From: Botrytis cinerea B05.10
Taxonomy: Eukaryota; Ascomycota; Leotiomycetes; Helotiales; Sclerotiniaceae
DNA length: 64,000 bases
Assembly (NCBI RefSeq): GCF_000143535.2
Contig: NC_037310.1
Coordinates: 744,001 to 808,000 of the forward strand
Reading direction: 5' to 3'
The translations under genes were made by a program, and so were the position numbers. The stretch's first letter is position 1. Each line of letters starts with the position of its first letter. This document shows, one piece after another, positions 24,631-38,814 of the stretch. The notes under the pieces were generated by a model. It saw only the letters and a list, made by a program, of their open reading frames with translations, made no database searches and had not been told where the DNA came from.

Positions 24631-27600
24631 TTCAAGAAATGATATACCTAATAATTCCATTTATTCTCGAAAATATATTAAAAATCTTCATAATCTTAAT
24701 TTTATTATATTTCATTATAGAATTATTAATTAAAGTAATTTATAATTATAGGATGTAGATCTTTCACTTTATCCATTATATCATTTATTATGATATTATT
24801 AATAAACATATGCAATCATTCAAAACTAAAATTTAAATCAATGTAGTTTTTTATAAATTTTACTATAAATAATTATTATATTGAGAAAAACTTATAAATC
24901 AATGAATTTAATGAATTTAATATTAATAAGATCTGAAAATCTCATTTATATTTTTTTATGAATTTCATAATATCATTACTTAGACATAATAAAATCTTGA
25001 TCTAATATGTTTTTGATTTATATTTTATAATCTAATTCAATGTTAAGATTCCTCTTAATGGAGATTTATATAAACAAAATATTTATTAAAGAAAATTATA
25101 TTTAAAATACAATCTATTCGACCAATTGATTTCTTCAATATTTGGATACAACTGGTTATCATAATAGATTATAAATTCAAATTTATTATATATTTTACGA
25201 TTTTATTTATTCTAGGCTATCTATATGCACATAGAACTATAATATTTATATTAATTTATAATAAATATTCATTGCAAATAAATATGTGAAAGTAAAAAGA
25301 AAAGTTAATATTGAAAAGATTCTAAAAACCAACTATTACATAGTAATGAATTACAAATTGATTTCAGCTTTATTATTGATTTCTTTTCAAGTTTCTTTTA
25401 TATAAATAACATTGATTGAATTTGAATATCTTAATTTAAATAATGTAGCATGTTTGAGAACATTCTTATTCATATTTATTCAATCGATTTAAAAATCATA
25501 TTATTAGAAAAATTTATCGTTATATTAATTATTATAAGTTTTACAATATTCTATTTTAAAACGGCAAAGAACCTAAGATCAATAAGAAATCTAATTATAA
25601 TATTTTTATTTATAAAATTTAAAACGAATCATTCTACTTCCTTTAAAAGAAATCTGATAATACAATCTTTGAATTTTTTTTTATCTAAGAATATTATAAA
25701 TTAAAACCTTGCATATGCTAATGTTAAACTAACTTAATATTTAAAGAGCTTTTTTGTCAAACTAAACATATATATTTTCAAATTAATTTACTTAAATTAA
25801 AACCTTGGAATATTATCTATTGTATTAATATTTGATTGAAAAAAAAATTAGAATCTTCTCAACAATACTAGTTTTTTAGAAATAGAGTCATTACATCTAT
25901 TATTCTTATATTTTGGAATAATAAAATAATTAACATAATTCGCAGAAAAAGATTAGTAATGTAACTGATATCACATAACGTAGTATATCAGTGTGTGCAC
26001 TATATTAGTGTATGTATCACTTTTACCTCAATTTACACTTTCAAATGCATATTATTCAACAACAATTGAATCGATTTATTAAAAATATTAAGAATTCAAT
26101 AATTTAGAATATATTATATTTTTTTGATAAATTTTTATTTTGTCATTTGTCTTTCCGCATTTATTATAATATCGAATAACAGATGCTCTCTTATTGAATC
26201 TACCCTCATTTTGATACTTATTGTATTAAATCTGAATATCAATCTTATATTGAGATATTATATTAAAAGCTTTTTATTTATTAAATATTCCTCTTTAATA
26301 TAATTGAGTTTTTTTTATACATCGATATTTACTTAGGCAATGCTTTATTCACTATTAGAAGTATACGAATTTTTGTATTCAAAAATATGTTTTTATAAAC
26401 TAATTGCTTCATATTTTTAATTAAAGCTAATACAGTTTCAAATAAAAATATAAAAAATACTGATTGATAATAAGTTATTTAAGATTTAATCAATAATAAT
26501 TGAATTGTAAAAGCTTGAAGAGATTTGTTAATCTAGATTCCAAAAAGGAATAGTAGGTACACGAATTCGAATATCTAATTTCAAGAACATAATTTCAAGA
26601 TTAAATGATATTAAATTTATTCCCCGGAATTTTGATTTTACATTCTAATAAATGATTGATTCTTTGTATACAATTTTAAAAGCTATAAAGAATTCAACCT
26701 TCAAAATAGAATCAATACATATATTGATAAATCTATCAATTTCATCACTATATGAACATCTCAGGTTACTAAAAAAAATCAATACATAATATTATTCTCT
26801 TTATAATATATTTGGAAAACTATTGATTTATGGTTTTCATATCTATTCAATATTAGTATTCGATATTTGCTCTTTCTTCGATTCTTAATATACTTGTTAA
26901 AATATTTCAATTATTTTAAATTTATTCCATTGTTTATCCATTTATTAAATATAAACTTAATAATCTAATCTATAAAAAGACCAATTTTGATAAACTAATA
27001 AGAAAAATTAATCTATACTTGAATTATTAAAAGTAAAGGAATTGTTTTATTCTTTTTATTTTCATATATTATTATCATAGCTTATTTTCAATTGTTTAAT
27101 TATATTGATTTACTTCTACTACATTTCTCAATATCAATAATAATCATTATTATACATATAATCCTCATTATAAAACCTATTTCATTGAAATTATCAAAAT
27201 CTCTATTCAAAATGCTATATCTCACTCACATATTCGCAATTAATCGAAACCATTTTTCAAAAAACTTAAAATCCTTGTAAAAAGCTTTTTGAAAATCATA
27301 AATGTAATTAAAATACATCTTCAATTTTTTATGTTGCTCTATAAATCGATATATCCAAAGCTTTTCAATAGCGTTTCCTTTTTTCGATTCAAAGATATAA
27401 TTCATTATATCTTCCATCTTCTTAAATTTTGAAAAGAAACCTTTCGAATCTATATCAAAAATACATAAAATAATCACTTGCTCTTTTATTTAAAAAGTTT
27501 TAGATTTCATAATCGAAATTCAATTATAAAAGTTGTTTTATTTATTCTTTGAATAAATATTCAATATATAATGTTATATAGCTTAAAAGTTTATTGAACT

Positions 27601-30600
27601 CGAAGTTTTTTGTCTTTTTCGATAGCTTCGGTAGCTAAAAGTATTTTCCCTTCTTTATTATTCGATTATATAATAAATAGTTGATAAATCAAATATTAAA
27701 ATATAATGGTTCGAGAAAATAGAATTATAATAAACAATTATTATCCTTTTATTAATAATAGTAAAAGAATCTCTCAATTTAAAATAAAAAAAATCTAAAT
27801 AATCTTATTAACTTACATGTTAGTTATTTTCTACATTAAAACGCCGTTATTTAAAATATATTTATATTTTCTTAAAGAAAAACTGTCAAAAATATATATT
27901 GTCTATTGTAATAAAAGATTTCTAAATAATTTAGAAAGATTTAAGAGCCGTATTTTATTAAAATCATATAATTAAATAAATAACTGGAGAACATATTATT
28001 AATTATCAGGCTTCACAGTAAGATTCTGTTTAATATATAAGCATTCAATTTTTGTAATTTTAAAGATTTTAAACGCAATAGGTTTTAAAAGTTAATTAAT
28101 TTAAATAAACTTACACGGAATTATGTTTTATTGCTTTTCGATATAATTACTAAAATGAAACTATAAAATTCAATTAACGTAAATACAAAATAATCTTATT
28201 GAAAATAGTAATAATTTTTAGAGCAAGTGGTATACTGTCTTATATTTAAAGGACTGTATAATATAAAATTCGATAAAATTGTTGATAAGTTGTATTAATA
28301 ACAATATTATAATACATAATTGTTTAATTTTATATTGATATTTGTATGTTATTATTCTGAAATGATGAATAATAAATGTATTTTTTAACTAAATATATCT
28401 TTATTAATTATAAAACAAAAAAATCATCTTAATTTATCTCATTTCTTCTGGGGTTTTTAAACTATATAATTTCATTGATAATCGAAAGTTTTGAGACCCT
28501 AAAATGAGAGGTTAAAATCTAAAAAAATAGCTTGAAATCTACTTGATATTATTAATTAGTATTGTTAAAAGAATAATGATAATAAAGTAATATATAAATA
28601 TAAAAGATTATTTACAACTGATTTAGAATACAAAATATCAGGTACTCGTAGTTGTCATTAAAGGATTATCAATCCGAGTTTTGTTGTATTAGTGCTTTTA
28701 AATAGATCAGTCTTATAATAAATGAGATATTTTAATAGGAAAACATTGCGTACAAGCAAAGTATGATTATTAGAAGAGAATCATAAATACAATCAAAAAA
28801 ATCAAAGCCTCTTATTAAATTATCAATTAATACAAATTAGATTCTAGCTTAAAAACATGCTTATTAAATATGAATAATATCATTGCAAAAGAGATGTAAA
28901 AACTATTAGAATTTTATATTAAAAGATTAAAACATTATTTTAAAAATTAATCTATTTAATTAAAATGACTCAAACAAAGCAGTTTTCATTTCATTCAATC
29001 TTATTCTAAAATAAGCTACTTATATTATAATTTGATTTCGTAGAACAAATTGAACAATGATAAAATACTTTATTCAGGCTTTATATAATTGGTTTAATAT
29101 TTTCAATTCATTCTTACATACAGGTATGAATCTCCTTTTAAAGTATTGTGTTATATAAAATCAATAAAAGTAATGAGTCTCTTTTGAAAAAAAAAAAACA
29201 TCCAGAATTTGAGGGAAAACTGTAATTTACTAGTCAAATTTAATCAATCACGTCAACGAAAAATATGAAAATCTTTCTCTAAAATGAATCAAACAATTAG
29301 TTTAGTCTATCATAAAGAAATAAAAAATTTCTATGAGTTCTTAATTGTTGTAAGTTCATAAATCTTTTCGCTATAATCACAGAAATATACTTATTAAATA
29401 AAATAATTGTAATAAAGGCAATAGATATTTTTGAAAACATTTATTTAAATTTGGTTATATCTAATTCAAAGCCGTTCAGAGATCTCGAAGTTTTGAAGGG
29501 AAAAAAGAATTTATCCACTCACTGAAACAGGACAATCTCAAATCTCCAATAAATAGCCGTTATATGTATCTATAAACTATAAGTTATTCGACTCACAGTT
29601 ACTGCATACAAGGATATTGATCTCTGTATTTGTTTTAATGACAATATTCCATTTACAATGAAGATTCCCTTGAAATTAATGTAAACAATAATAATGTTCT
29701 TGATCTGTATTATCTTATTAGATTCAAACAAATTAACAAGCTCAGTATTATGCTCTTTAATCTTTTATTCATTATTCAATTGACAACAATTTCAATATTC
29801 TATACAATATGTCTGAGTTCTAAATGTAAATTAGGTATGAAAATTTGAATTTTGTTTATTATCCAATAATGATAGAAGAGAGTCTATATATACATTTGAT
29901 ATCTTGATTTGTAAGGTTAGATAAATATAGTATAAACTTGATTCTCTCAAATATTGTCTTCATTAATATTATTGAGCAGGACTAATATAAGAATTTTAAT
30001 TATCAAATGGAAATAACTACTATGTCACATTAGGATATAATACATTTTAAAAAATGACATTTTAAAGTCCTTGAAAATGTTAAAAATGAAAACAATATAA
30101 TATATTTTTTGAATCATTTTTCATTTTTTAATATAATAATACACAATTAAAGTTCAAGTAGGTTCATACTATTCTACTATTTAAGCTACAATGTTCTTAT
30201 TATACTTTTAAATTTAAATTCCAATGAATCCGCTTCTATTTTAGATTTTAGTTTTAATAAGCTGGATTCTATTTTGACTTGTAATTGTAAGTTTTTACTT
30301 GTAGTAAAATAAGGTCATGTAATCAATGAGATTGATATATTATCCTGGATTTGAAATGGTTTTTGATATATTGGTTTTTATCTTATAAAGATAGATATAT
30401 TCTTAAATGAATTTCCTAGTATGTTTTCTATAATTTTATTTTCATATAAATTAAATCAGATATTCCGTATCAGAGTTAGATATCATTGATTTGATCTGTT
30501 ATTTATCATTTTTATTTCTCAATAAAGATTTATTACGATTATTTAAGAAATAATATTCAACATTCTAGAAATCATTTGTGTAGCAGTAGGTAGTATTATT

Positions 30601-33600
30601 ATTGTTGAAGTTTCTTTTTTTATAAACAATTTCGTTTTTGATATATATAGTTAATATAAAAATTTTATGGATTATCTCGTTCATTAAGATAATTTTATTT
30701 TCTGTATTTTTTCGAGTATTTTTTTCAACATTATTATAAAACGTTCTTTATTATGATTCATTCAAAGTTGAAGATAAGAATCATTGTATTTTGTATCTAA
30801 ACCAAATTTAATGTTGTTCACAAAATTGAAGTTTCTGGATAAGTTTCTTCTGGCATGATCATTGAGACTATTGAAAGAAAAATATCTTAAATAATAGTAG
30901 GCTTTTATAAATGACTAACTGGTTTCTAATCGGGAAAAGCGAATTGTCTTTGTGAGATTTGGTAGTAGATTGATTTAACGATTTTTATTAAAAAAAAATA
31001 TCTGAACCTCACTAATAATACTATAAACTTTTGGAAAACTCAAAAGGGTTTAATATCGTTGAATCGTTATTGATTTGTTGTATAGAACTATATAAATCTT
31101 TCTAAAATCGTCCAAAAATTGAACGCTGTGTATTAAAAATGGACTTGACTTGTAGTGAAATGTACCTAATAATTTTAATAGATTTCATATTCAAAAATCT
31201 ATAGAATTAGTTCGCTTTTTAGGGATATTCGTTTTTTCAACTAGGAACTAGCTGGCTGCTTGAAAAGTCGACTATTACTTTCAAAATCATTTAATATTTT
31301 TAAGAATATAAACATAATATTATGTATGATTATTATTATTTACGGAATTTTGAAACGCTCAATTTGATATAAATATTATTTAAGTTTAAATTTACGTTTT
31401 TATGATTTGATGTCATTAATCTTTTTTTTCAAAGCTGTATCTACAAAAATACAAGGATTTATATAATATTGAGATCAAATTTTGAGAATGTAAAAGTTGG
31501 GACCATCACTCACTACACACTAAGTAAAAATACACCAAAAGCTATCATTTATTCAATTTTCAAGTTCCTTACTAATTCAATATAATATCAAAAGAAAACC
31601 GTAAATTTAAATACACAAATTCAAACACGAAAGCATTCAAATTATTTTAAATTTTTATAGATACTTAGCGATTTATAAATCCTATAAAATTAGCCTATTT
31701 TTTTTAATAAAAAAATCAGCTTCAATATTTAATAATAACCTTGACTTTATGACAATGTTCTTTTGAAACAATTAAAATATTAATAATATGGCCAGTATTC
31801 TAATATTGATATTAGAGACTATATACATATAATAATTCAATCCATAACACGTAAGTAGTTATAGTTTAAAAACAAAGTTTGATTTCAGATTCTAAAATTT
31901 ATGTAAAGAAATGTGATTTCTTTACATCCTTTCTTCAAACGAAAAAATCCAATTGAAATATGTATGACAAATTTCATTTAATTTTGGATTTTACTGTATA
32001 CATGGTTAATAAATTTGTTAAAACAAGTATTAGTCTCAAATTTTTTTATAAGTATAGTAAGTATTTTCAATAAGATAATTCTAATAATAATAAAGAGATC
32101 AAATTAGATATAAGTATGAAAAGAACTCAAAATAATAACAAAGTTAACCAGACATTTAATCATTATAAATTAAATTTTGATTTAATATTATTTTTTGTTA
32201 AACATGAGTGATATTTGAAGAAAAAATAGAAAAAAAATTGAATACCTATATAAAAAAATTAGAATTTTTGAATGATTAAAATAAATTAGATGTTTAAAAA
32301 TGATTGTAATTTATTTTGTTTGTAAAAACTGAACACAATATTATGGAGCTCTATAATCATTTATTAAAAATCAATGATAAACAGGTTTTAGAACATTCCA
32401 AGGTTTTTTATCTTTAGAAACTGATTAATCGAAAACATAAATATAAACGCTCTATATATCAAATATTAGAAAATTAAAAGTCAAGAAGTGGAATGTAAAT
32501 ACGGTGATTATAAAATATTACTATTTCCGTAGTTCTATAGTAAATCACTCATGTATTACTGAAAGTAAGTTTAATTAATCTTAGATTATTGAAATAAATC
32601 CAAATCTACTTTCACATTATTCAGATTTTATAACTACAATTTTAAAAGTATTATTCAAATTTCCAAAGAATGTTCCAAGATTTAAATACAAAATATCATA
32701 CGATAAATTAAACTTAATAATTCGAAATTTGAATTCGAGTTTTTTTTTAAGAAAGTCTATGACGAGAATTTTGATTCTGTAGTTTGAATTGGAAGTTAAA
32801 ACTTAAGATTCAAAAGAATTATTTAGTAAACTAGAACTTATAAAAAGTTAAAATATATTATAAAATTCAATCTATTAGAATTTAAATTTAAATAATATTA
32901 GAATGAATTTAAATCAATTTTAACAATACAAAAATAATATTATGCATTTTCAAGAATATCAAAATAATTTGTTGTGATCAATAATTCCTCATTTATTCAT
33001 TATTTTTAAAAAAAAACTAGGATTATTAACAGTTTTCTAATTAATATTCCAGATTTGTCAACAAATCTTTATTGAAGATAAAGATGAAACAAATTTTCTT
33101 TTAATATATTAAATTAATTTGAACACAGATTTTAACTCAGAATCTGGCTTAATTTTTGATCTTGATTAAAAATATCCGAACATTTTCCACTTTAATAATT
33201 TTTAGATTTAATGAATTGCTTTTTATTAATTATATCGCTAATGTTTTTAATCGAAATTTACATGCATACCAAGAAAAGTGTACAAATTCCGATTTTAATT
33301 TTAAAATTATAAGATTTTTCAAATAGATTTATAAATTTAATGAATTTCAAATTTAGCAAATAGAATGATTTCGAGTTTTTGTTTATGCTTAGAGTAAGTA
33401 ATAAGTGAAAATTATAGATTGTATATTTAAATGTAATTCCATTTCAGAATTCAAATTTAGATTTATTACATTTAGATTTCAAGTTTCAAAAAATATCCTA
33501 GTATATTATACATAAGAAACATATGACTATTACAACTAATTTAATATTTGATTTATTAAAAGAATCTGTTTAACAACTCATAAGTTTTTTTTTTAAGATT

Positions 33601-34150
33601 TATTTAGATTTTCATAATTTGTAATAAGTCTGTTCGAAACTTTCTGATTCGAATAATAACTCTAGATTAAAATTGAAATTAAGATAAATTTTGATATTAT
33701 TGTTAAAAAAATATATAGGGGTTTTATAGATTATAATGATTCAATAAAAATTAAGATTTATCTTAATAAAATTGAAACTAAAAGTATAAAACATAGAGAT
33801 ATTATACTGTTTTATTATTGTACAATACACAGTACGTACTTTTCCAAAATGATAAAAGTAATAAAAATACAAATATTTTTTATTTTTTATTTGTATGAGA
33901 AAATCTGGTTTTTATAGGGATTCTATTACATCTATTATAAGAGTGCGATTAGCTGTAATTGGAACTCTTATAACTTAATCTTGTTTGATTTTATGAATTC
34001 ATTAAGTTATACCATATGATCTGTATTTCTATTATGATGATAGTGTCTTAATTCATAGAAAATTAATTAAGTTTCAAGGAAAAATACGTTTAAAATTCAT
34101 TTTAAACATTCAATAGATCTTATCTACGATTTCATTTTGAATTCAATCAC
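24631..34150. other. AT-rich stretch, no gene seen
   Basis: About 9.5 kb of A/T-rich sequence without a supported gene or RNA. A single family-like end, TAACGTAGTATATCAGTGTG, starts at about 25,976 but has no matching right end nearby, so it is at most a truncated copy of the TIR element. The open frames at 25,450-25,704 and 27,092-27,280 have no recognisable domain. Confidence 0.6.
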
Positions 34151-34570
34151 AAATAGAGATAACAGCTGCTTACATACAAATGAAGGGCCTACTCAGATAG
34201 ATATATATCAATCACTTTTCATTACAGGTCTACGATCTTAAAGCAATATAATAAGTTGGCTAGTAGTTATAATAATAATATTCAAGCTACGAGTCGAAGA
34301 CATAGCTGAGAACCGAAGCCCAAAGTATACGAGAGTTTGTTTGCTTGGTCTTGTTTTATGATGCTTCTATCACAGCGCATTTCGTTGGTCATGGTTATAG
34401 AAAGTATTCTGTAAGGCACGGCGAAAATAATGACTACATTCCAAAAGCTCTTTTCTTCTCCTGAAAGCAGATCTCACTGGGCTAGCAATTCTCACAGTCT
34501 TCCGGATCCCTTCATTCCTTTTCAAGACTCTCAAGAATCCCGGGCGGGGCTCTATGTGAAAGCTTGTCAG
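34151..34570. other. Composition boundary and 3' flank of the NTF2-like gene
   Basis: Over about 200 bases the sequence changes from nearly pure A/T to ordinary composition. No feature is seen apart from the end of the AT-rich block and the downstream flank of the adjacent minus-strand gene. Confidence 0.6.
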
Positions 34571-35145
34571 TCATCTATCGATTTCTGCTTGTACGCTCTC
34601 GTCACGGCTAGAGACACTCACGATTATGATTTGGACATGTTTGAACCTCAAGTCGCCGGGTCCAGTCCTGACTATCTCGTATCGCGCTGCCCACTCTTGC
34701 ATATTTACCGGTTCGTCGGATATCTTATACCCAACGGTCCCGTAACACATCAGGTTCATATCATCTGACCCAAAAGTGAAGATCCTCACGACTGGATGCT
34801 CACGGTGTGGAATGTTGGCAAAAAGCTTTTTGCGAAATGAGATAATTTCTACATGGCTGGGTTAGTTAATCAATGAACAGAATGACTAAAGACAAGGAAC
34901 CGACCGTCACGCCCCACGCTTTGCTCCTCTGCAAGTTCATACGTGCCATCGTTCACAAAGAGCTCTGCGAATTCCTGTTCATCTTCACTTTTATTTAGTA
35001 GACGCGTAACATGTATCAAGAGTAACATACTTGCTTCGTGATCATTGTGCGAAGACGACGCGTTGGAGAGCTGGAAATATTTTTCTAGTAATGCCTTGAC
35101 TTCTGGCGAGACATTGTCTGGGAAAGCGTCCGGGTGAATCACCAT
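34571..35145 (-). CDS. Small NTF2-like / SnoaL-like domain protein
   Basis: Three exons (35145-35031, 34964-34905, 34848-34571) join in frame to a 150-residue protein. The introns are 66 and 56 nt; the second has a clear CTAAC branch site and a TAG acceptor. The chain starts MVIHPDAFPDNVSPEVKALL. After the first splice it reads KLFVNDGTYEL, and after the second GRDEIISFRKKLFANIPHRE, then VVRIFTFGSDD and WAARYEIVRTG. This layout (helix, D-G-T-Y/F-E-L strand, G-R-D/E-E-I helix, R/W-x-R-Y strand) is that of the NTF2-like SnoaL fold, common in fungal secondary-metabolism and hypothetical proteins. No catalytic function can be assigned. The second donor, GTCGGT, is weak. The gene lies at the border of the AT-rich block, where silencing or RIP leakage could affect it. 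The family call is good; the role is unknown. Confidence 0.75.
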
Positions 35146-38100
35146 TTTTCAAGATGTAAAAATCTTTAATGTTATAGAGAATGAAGTCGATTGAAAGCCA
35201 GCTGGGACGACGAGACGGAAAGTTGAGAGTTACCTAGGTCGTATTTATATAGACCCTTACATGCTCACATATCGTGAACGCCCAGTTTTTGCTGCAACCT
35301 GTTCGCCACATTCTGGCCGAGGAAGCTACACACCATGCTGACAACTTCCAGGATTCTGCACCAAAGAAGAAGGAGAAGGAGCCTCTTGGTATTGGTTTTG
35401 CTATTGTCGACGGAGTAGCTGAATACTACATGCATATAATCGTATGCAACTGTCAGAATGAGGAGTATGTTTCGGACTGTCTTCCCCCGGACTTCTGTAT
35501 TGGGGCAGGAGATTGACAGCATCTTTTTGATCGACCAGAATAACATATATGTGTTCGATGGATTTTGCGTATTGATATGCGTTGCGCAATGTCAGAATAA
35601 CCAAAAGAGTAATTTCTAATTTCTAATCTATAATGTAGATAATCCTTCATGATTGATAGATAAGCGCACGAAAAGCTTCTGGGAAAGCTTAGAAAGTTCT
35701 GATTTGACACTAGATTTCGAACTTTCCAAATATTGGTCAAAGTTGTGTGTCTAACTGCGGTGTTGGGATGGTAATATCTGTAACAATGGTCTCGAGTGTA
35801 TAAGATGTCATAGATGTGCTTGATATGAGGCTCTACTGCTCGCGTGAATTAGTTTTGATTAATACTATGGACTTGAAATACACACGGCACTCCATTTTCC
35901 AAGCATGTTCATATGTGCTACCAAAGCTATGGATTCGTGGTCCTTGTCTCGCAGTGAAAGTCATGTTCTGAAGGAGATACATCTTAGATGTGATTGCTGC
36001 TATCTTTGCTCTCCAAATTTTGAGAGGTGTCTACAAAAGGTTTAAATCAATCATCTGTATTTGTCATGGTTGGGACACCAGATGTGAAATTATAACCATT
36101 TAGCTGCATATCTAATCCTTGAGTACAGAAAAGCCCTATTCTAACTAAATGGCATCTCCATTCTTTTCTCAGCCACTAATACTTTCCAAATCGATCTTTT
36201 GATGTATCTTAGGAGCCCAGATTGGGGAAAGTCGGCGTAGATGCATCGCCATCCTCCAAACATTTATATAGGTATCGCTTCTGCACATCATGTAAAGGCG
36301 AGCTCGGCGTGAGCTGGCCGAGGTATTCATGTCAGCAACAATATCCGACTTCCATAAACACTCCTAGAAATTGTTGAAGACGTATTAATTATGTCATCAT
36401 ATCACGCATACGTGCTTCCTATTCATTCGATTTAGTATCACTCGAACTCTTAGGATAGATAGAATGATCTATAGCCAGTGGCAAATTTTTCTTGAAATTC
36501 GACAGATAAGTCCAAGGCACAACGACAAGTGATATGCTATGACTTTCCACCACTGGAAGACGCCAGACTATACGCCATTATCTCTGTCGCAATCGAGAGA
36601 TCACATTCCTGTCGCCTGCAGATTCTCAGACTTGACTCGAAAATCATTGCCTGTCGTTGAAAATGCGGGTGTTAACCATACTTCTGTACATAAAACTAGC
36701 GAGAAAACAAGTAGTTGGAAGTCACGCACCTACAAAAGCTTGTGATATGTATCGTCCTCAATTGGTAGGTAAGTGTAAGGACTTGAGCCAAAGCCGAAAA
36801 GGGGCTTTTGCACCTTCAAGTATCCGGCCACTTTGGCCCAATCCGGTCACGCCAAACCAGATAACCTATTGGCACTGACACAACTAATGCTTTGCTTCTG
36901 TGTGGGTACTCTCATCTATCCAGGAGCAATTTTGACCGTGTGGTATGTCGGTGATATCTTGCAGTAGAATCTGCAACGAACAGAACACCCAGAGCATGAC
37001 AGATGAATAATCTGATCATCAACAATATATGCCAGTTTCCAGAGAGATTTATCTTGCCGACGCCGGTCGACTCTTCTACTTGGTTAGTAGACTCTCTTCC
37101 AACATGTCGTAATTTGATTTCCTCATTGATCTCAGCAAAAAGAATGGACGCTCCTCCTGATCCTGTCTCGTCATCTGTTCGAGGATTTCAAATCGTCCAG
37201 TCGCCCCTTGAGACAAAATCCGACCCTGGATATATGCACCGATGACAACTCTGGCTACTGTACAATTTTCGTGCAGAACTTGATGTCCGACAAGCATAAT
37301 CTTCATGCTGAGTGTCCATCATCTATCGAATATAAGGGTTCGTGGATGATCACGTACCTTACTATTCGGGCTCACCGGAAACGGAGAGCCTGTAGATCTG
37401 AGTACAATTATTCCTCGATATAATATGATGAATCCAATGCACAGGAGTAGTCACAGGAGCTGAGAAATCCGACTTCTTGGTATCAACCTTGTGATATTCA
37501 CGTAGCTCGCGACGCAATCCTTGATGCAACGGCAGAACCACGCCTAATATGTTTGAGGTCCGTGAGAGGCATTTTAAAGATTGTACCTACACTGAAAGAT
37601 GACCGGAACCATCGGATTCCCGAGATACAATTCTAACTTTGACCTGCACTTCCATCAAACTTGTTTTCAAGTGTCCGTAGGATGTTGGGTTAGCTACCGG
37701 TAGATGGGCCGTTTCGATGAAGCAATGCAACGGATCGTAACATTGAATTTGCGAGGAGATTCAAATATGTTCTCGCTGCCGAAGAGACAAGATTCGATCT
37801 GTGTCCTAAATGACTACGACATTCAGACGGCCCATAATCCCACAGTCTGCCCTTATAGATGAAATGCAGACTGACAGTCGTATTTATGTTGGGGTTACTC
37901 AATGCCCAAGCACGCCATCTTGAGAGTGGGTAAGAGCAGGTATCTGTTCATGCAAGCAGGTCCCAGCTTATCCATTCGACGGCATCGAGCGCAGCCAAGA
38001 GGGCTCTTTGACGTTCATCTCGACGAGACTACCTAGGTGAGCATGCTCTTCTTGGTTCTAAATAGGAGCTAGGGCGGAAGTGCAGCTAGTAGGTAGTAGT

Positions 38101-38814
38101 CGAGGTAGTTGAGCAATCCAATATTTACTGCTAGCGATAGTTAGATGCCGGTAGTCAATATAAGAATCCCGTACTAAGAAGGCAGTCACTATACTAATAG
38201 GCGTGCTAATTTTGAAAGAGGCTCTCAATGAGGCAATGAGGATTACACACTACTCTAGTACGGAGCAAATCATTATACATACATGTATAAATAAATAAAA
38301 TAAAATAAAATAAAATAAAATAAAATAGGTAAACAAACAAACAAAAAAACAAACAAACAAACATAAACCTACTCGAGTATTCTCGATTAGACAATTAGAA
38401 TTCTCGAACAATAGAAGCCGGAGCTCGAGTTCCTCGATCTTTACCTACCTGAAGTCTCTCGATCAGAAGAGTGTCAAATTCCTATGATATCAATGATTAT
38501 TGAGGATATATTTACAAAATCAAATCTCTTCAATGAATCTCTATCTACCTAAGCAAGTCAATTATGATTGATTACAATTATCGTTGTTGCACGGAATCCA
38601 GTCGCATTTGGTCCCGGTCACTCGTAACAGCAACCACATCGGTATTTCGTAGATTCCCGAGTATTGCCTTTACATACCTAAGGAACTTTAAATCCCCCCA
38701 ACAACAGAATTGACGACAGAATTACTACCATTACAAGTGAAAACACTCCATGGTACCCAAATACAACAGTCTCATATAGCCATTTGATCGCAACTCGCAT
38801 CTTTCATCTACAAA
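35146..38814. other. 3.6-kb intergenic region without a supportable gene
   Basis: Normal composition, but no frame that I can join into a credible gene. Open frames at 35,274-35,516 (+), 36,539-36,878 (+), 37,076-37,306 (-) and 37,690-37,902 (-) show no known domain, have no supporting splice sites that I could connect, and overlap one another. The region may hold decayed gene fragments or a species-specific gene. ACCTAGGT octamers occur at 35,232 and 38,031. The last few hundred bases are the promoter and 5' UTR of the RhoGAP gene. Confidence 0.5.
38294..38364 (+). repeat. (TAAAA)n followed by (AAAC)n microsatellites
   Basis: Tandem TAAAA units run to about 38,327, followed directly by tandem AAAC units to about 38,364. 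This compound simple repeat lies about 450 bases upstream of the RhoGAP start codon. Confidence 0.85.

Larger units (their letters stand above)
1..34150. other. AT-rich, RIP-like heterochromatic block without genes
   Basis: The whole stretch is made almost only of A and T runs, with stops in every frame every few dozen codons. The longest open frames are under 100 codons, rich in I, N, K, F and L, and none resembles a known protein. Diverged repeat copies inside it differ mainly by C/T and G/A changes, as expected from repeat-induced point mutation, a premeiotic process of filamentous ascomycetes. The right edge is sharp: ordinary composition returns between about 34,150 and 34,350. It could be a RIP-degraded transposon nest, a centromeric or pericentromeric AT-rich region, or a subtelomeric isochore. 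No telomere repeat is visible. I see no rRNA or tRNA gene. Stretches not covered by the repeats listed separately hold nothing else I can name. Confidence 0.9.

Noticed and set aside
25976..26040. Seventh TIR element copy
   Set aside because: The left end and about 45 bases resemble the family, but no right end was found within 500 bases; kept only as a note in the spacer entry.
3758..27477. Open frames of 60-90 codons in the AT-rich block (for example 4,266-4,517, 12,619-12,801, 15,965-16,207, 19,982-20,254, 25,450-25,704)
   Set aside because: Composition is dominated by I, N, K, F and L as expected from random A/T DNA, none shows a domain, and one lies inside a TIR element.
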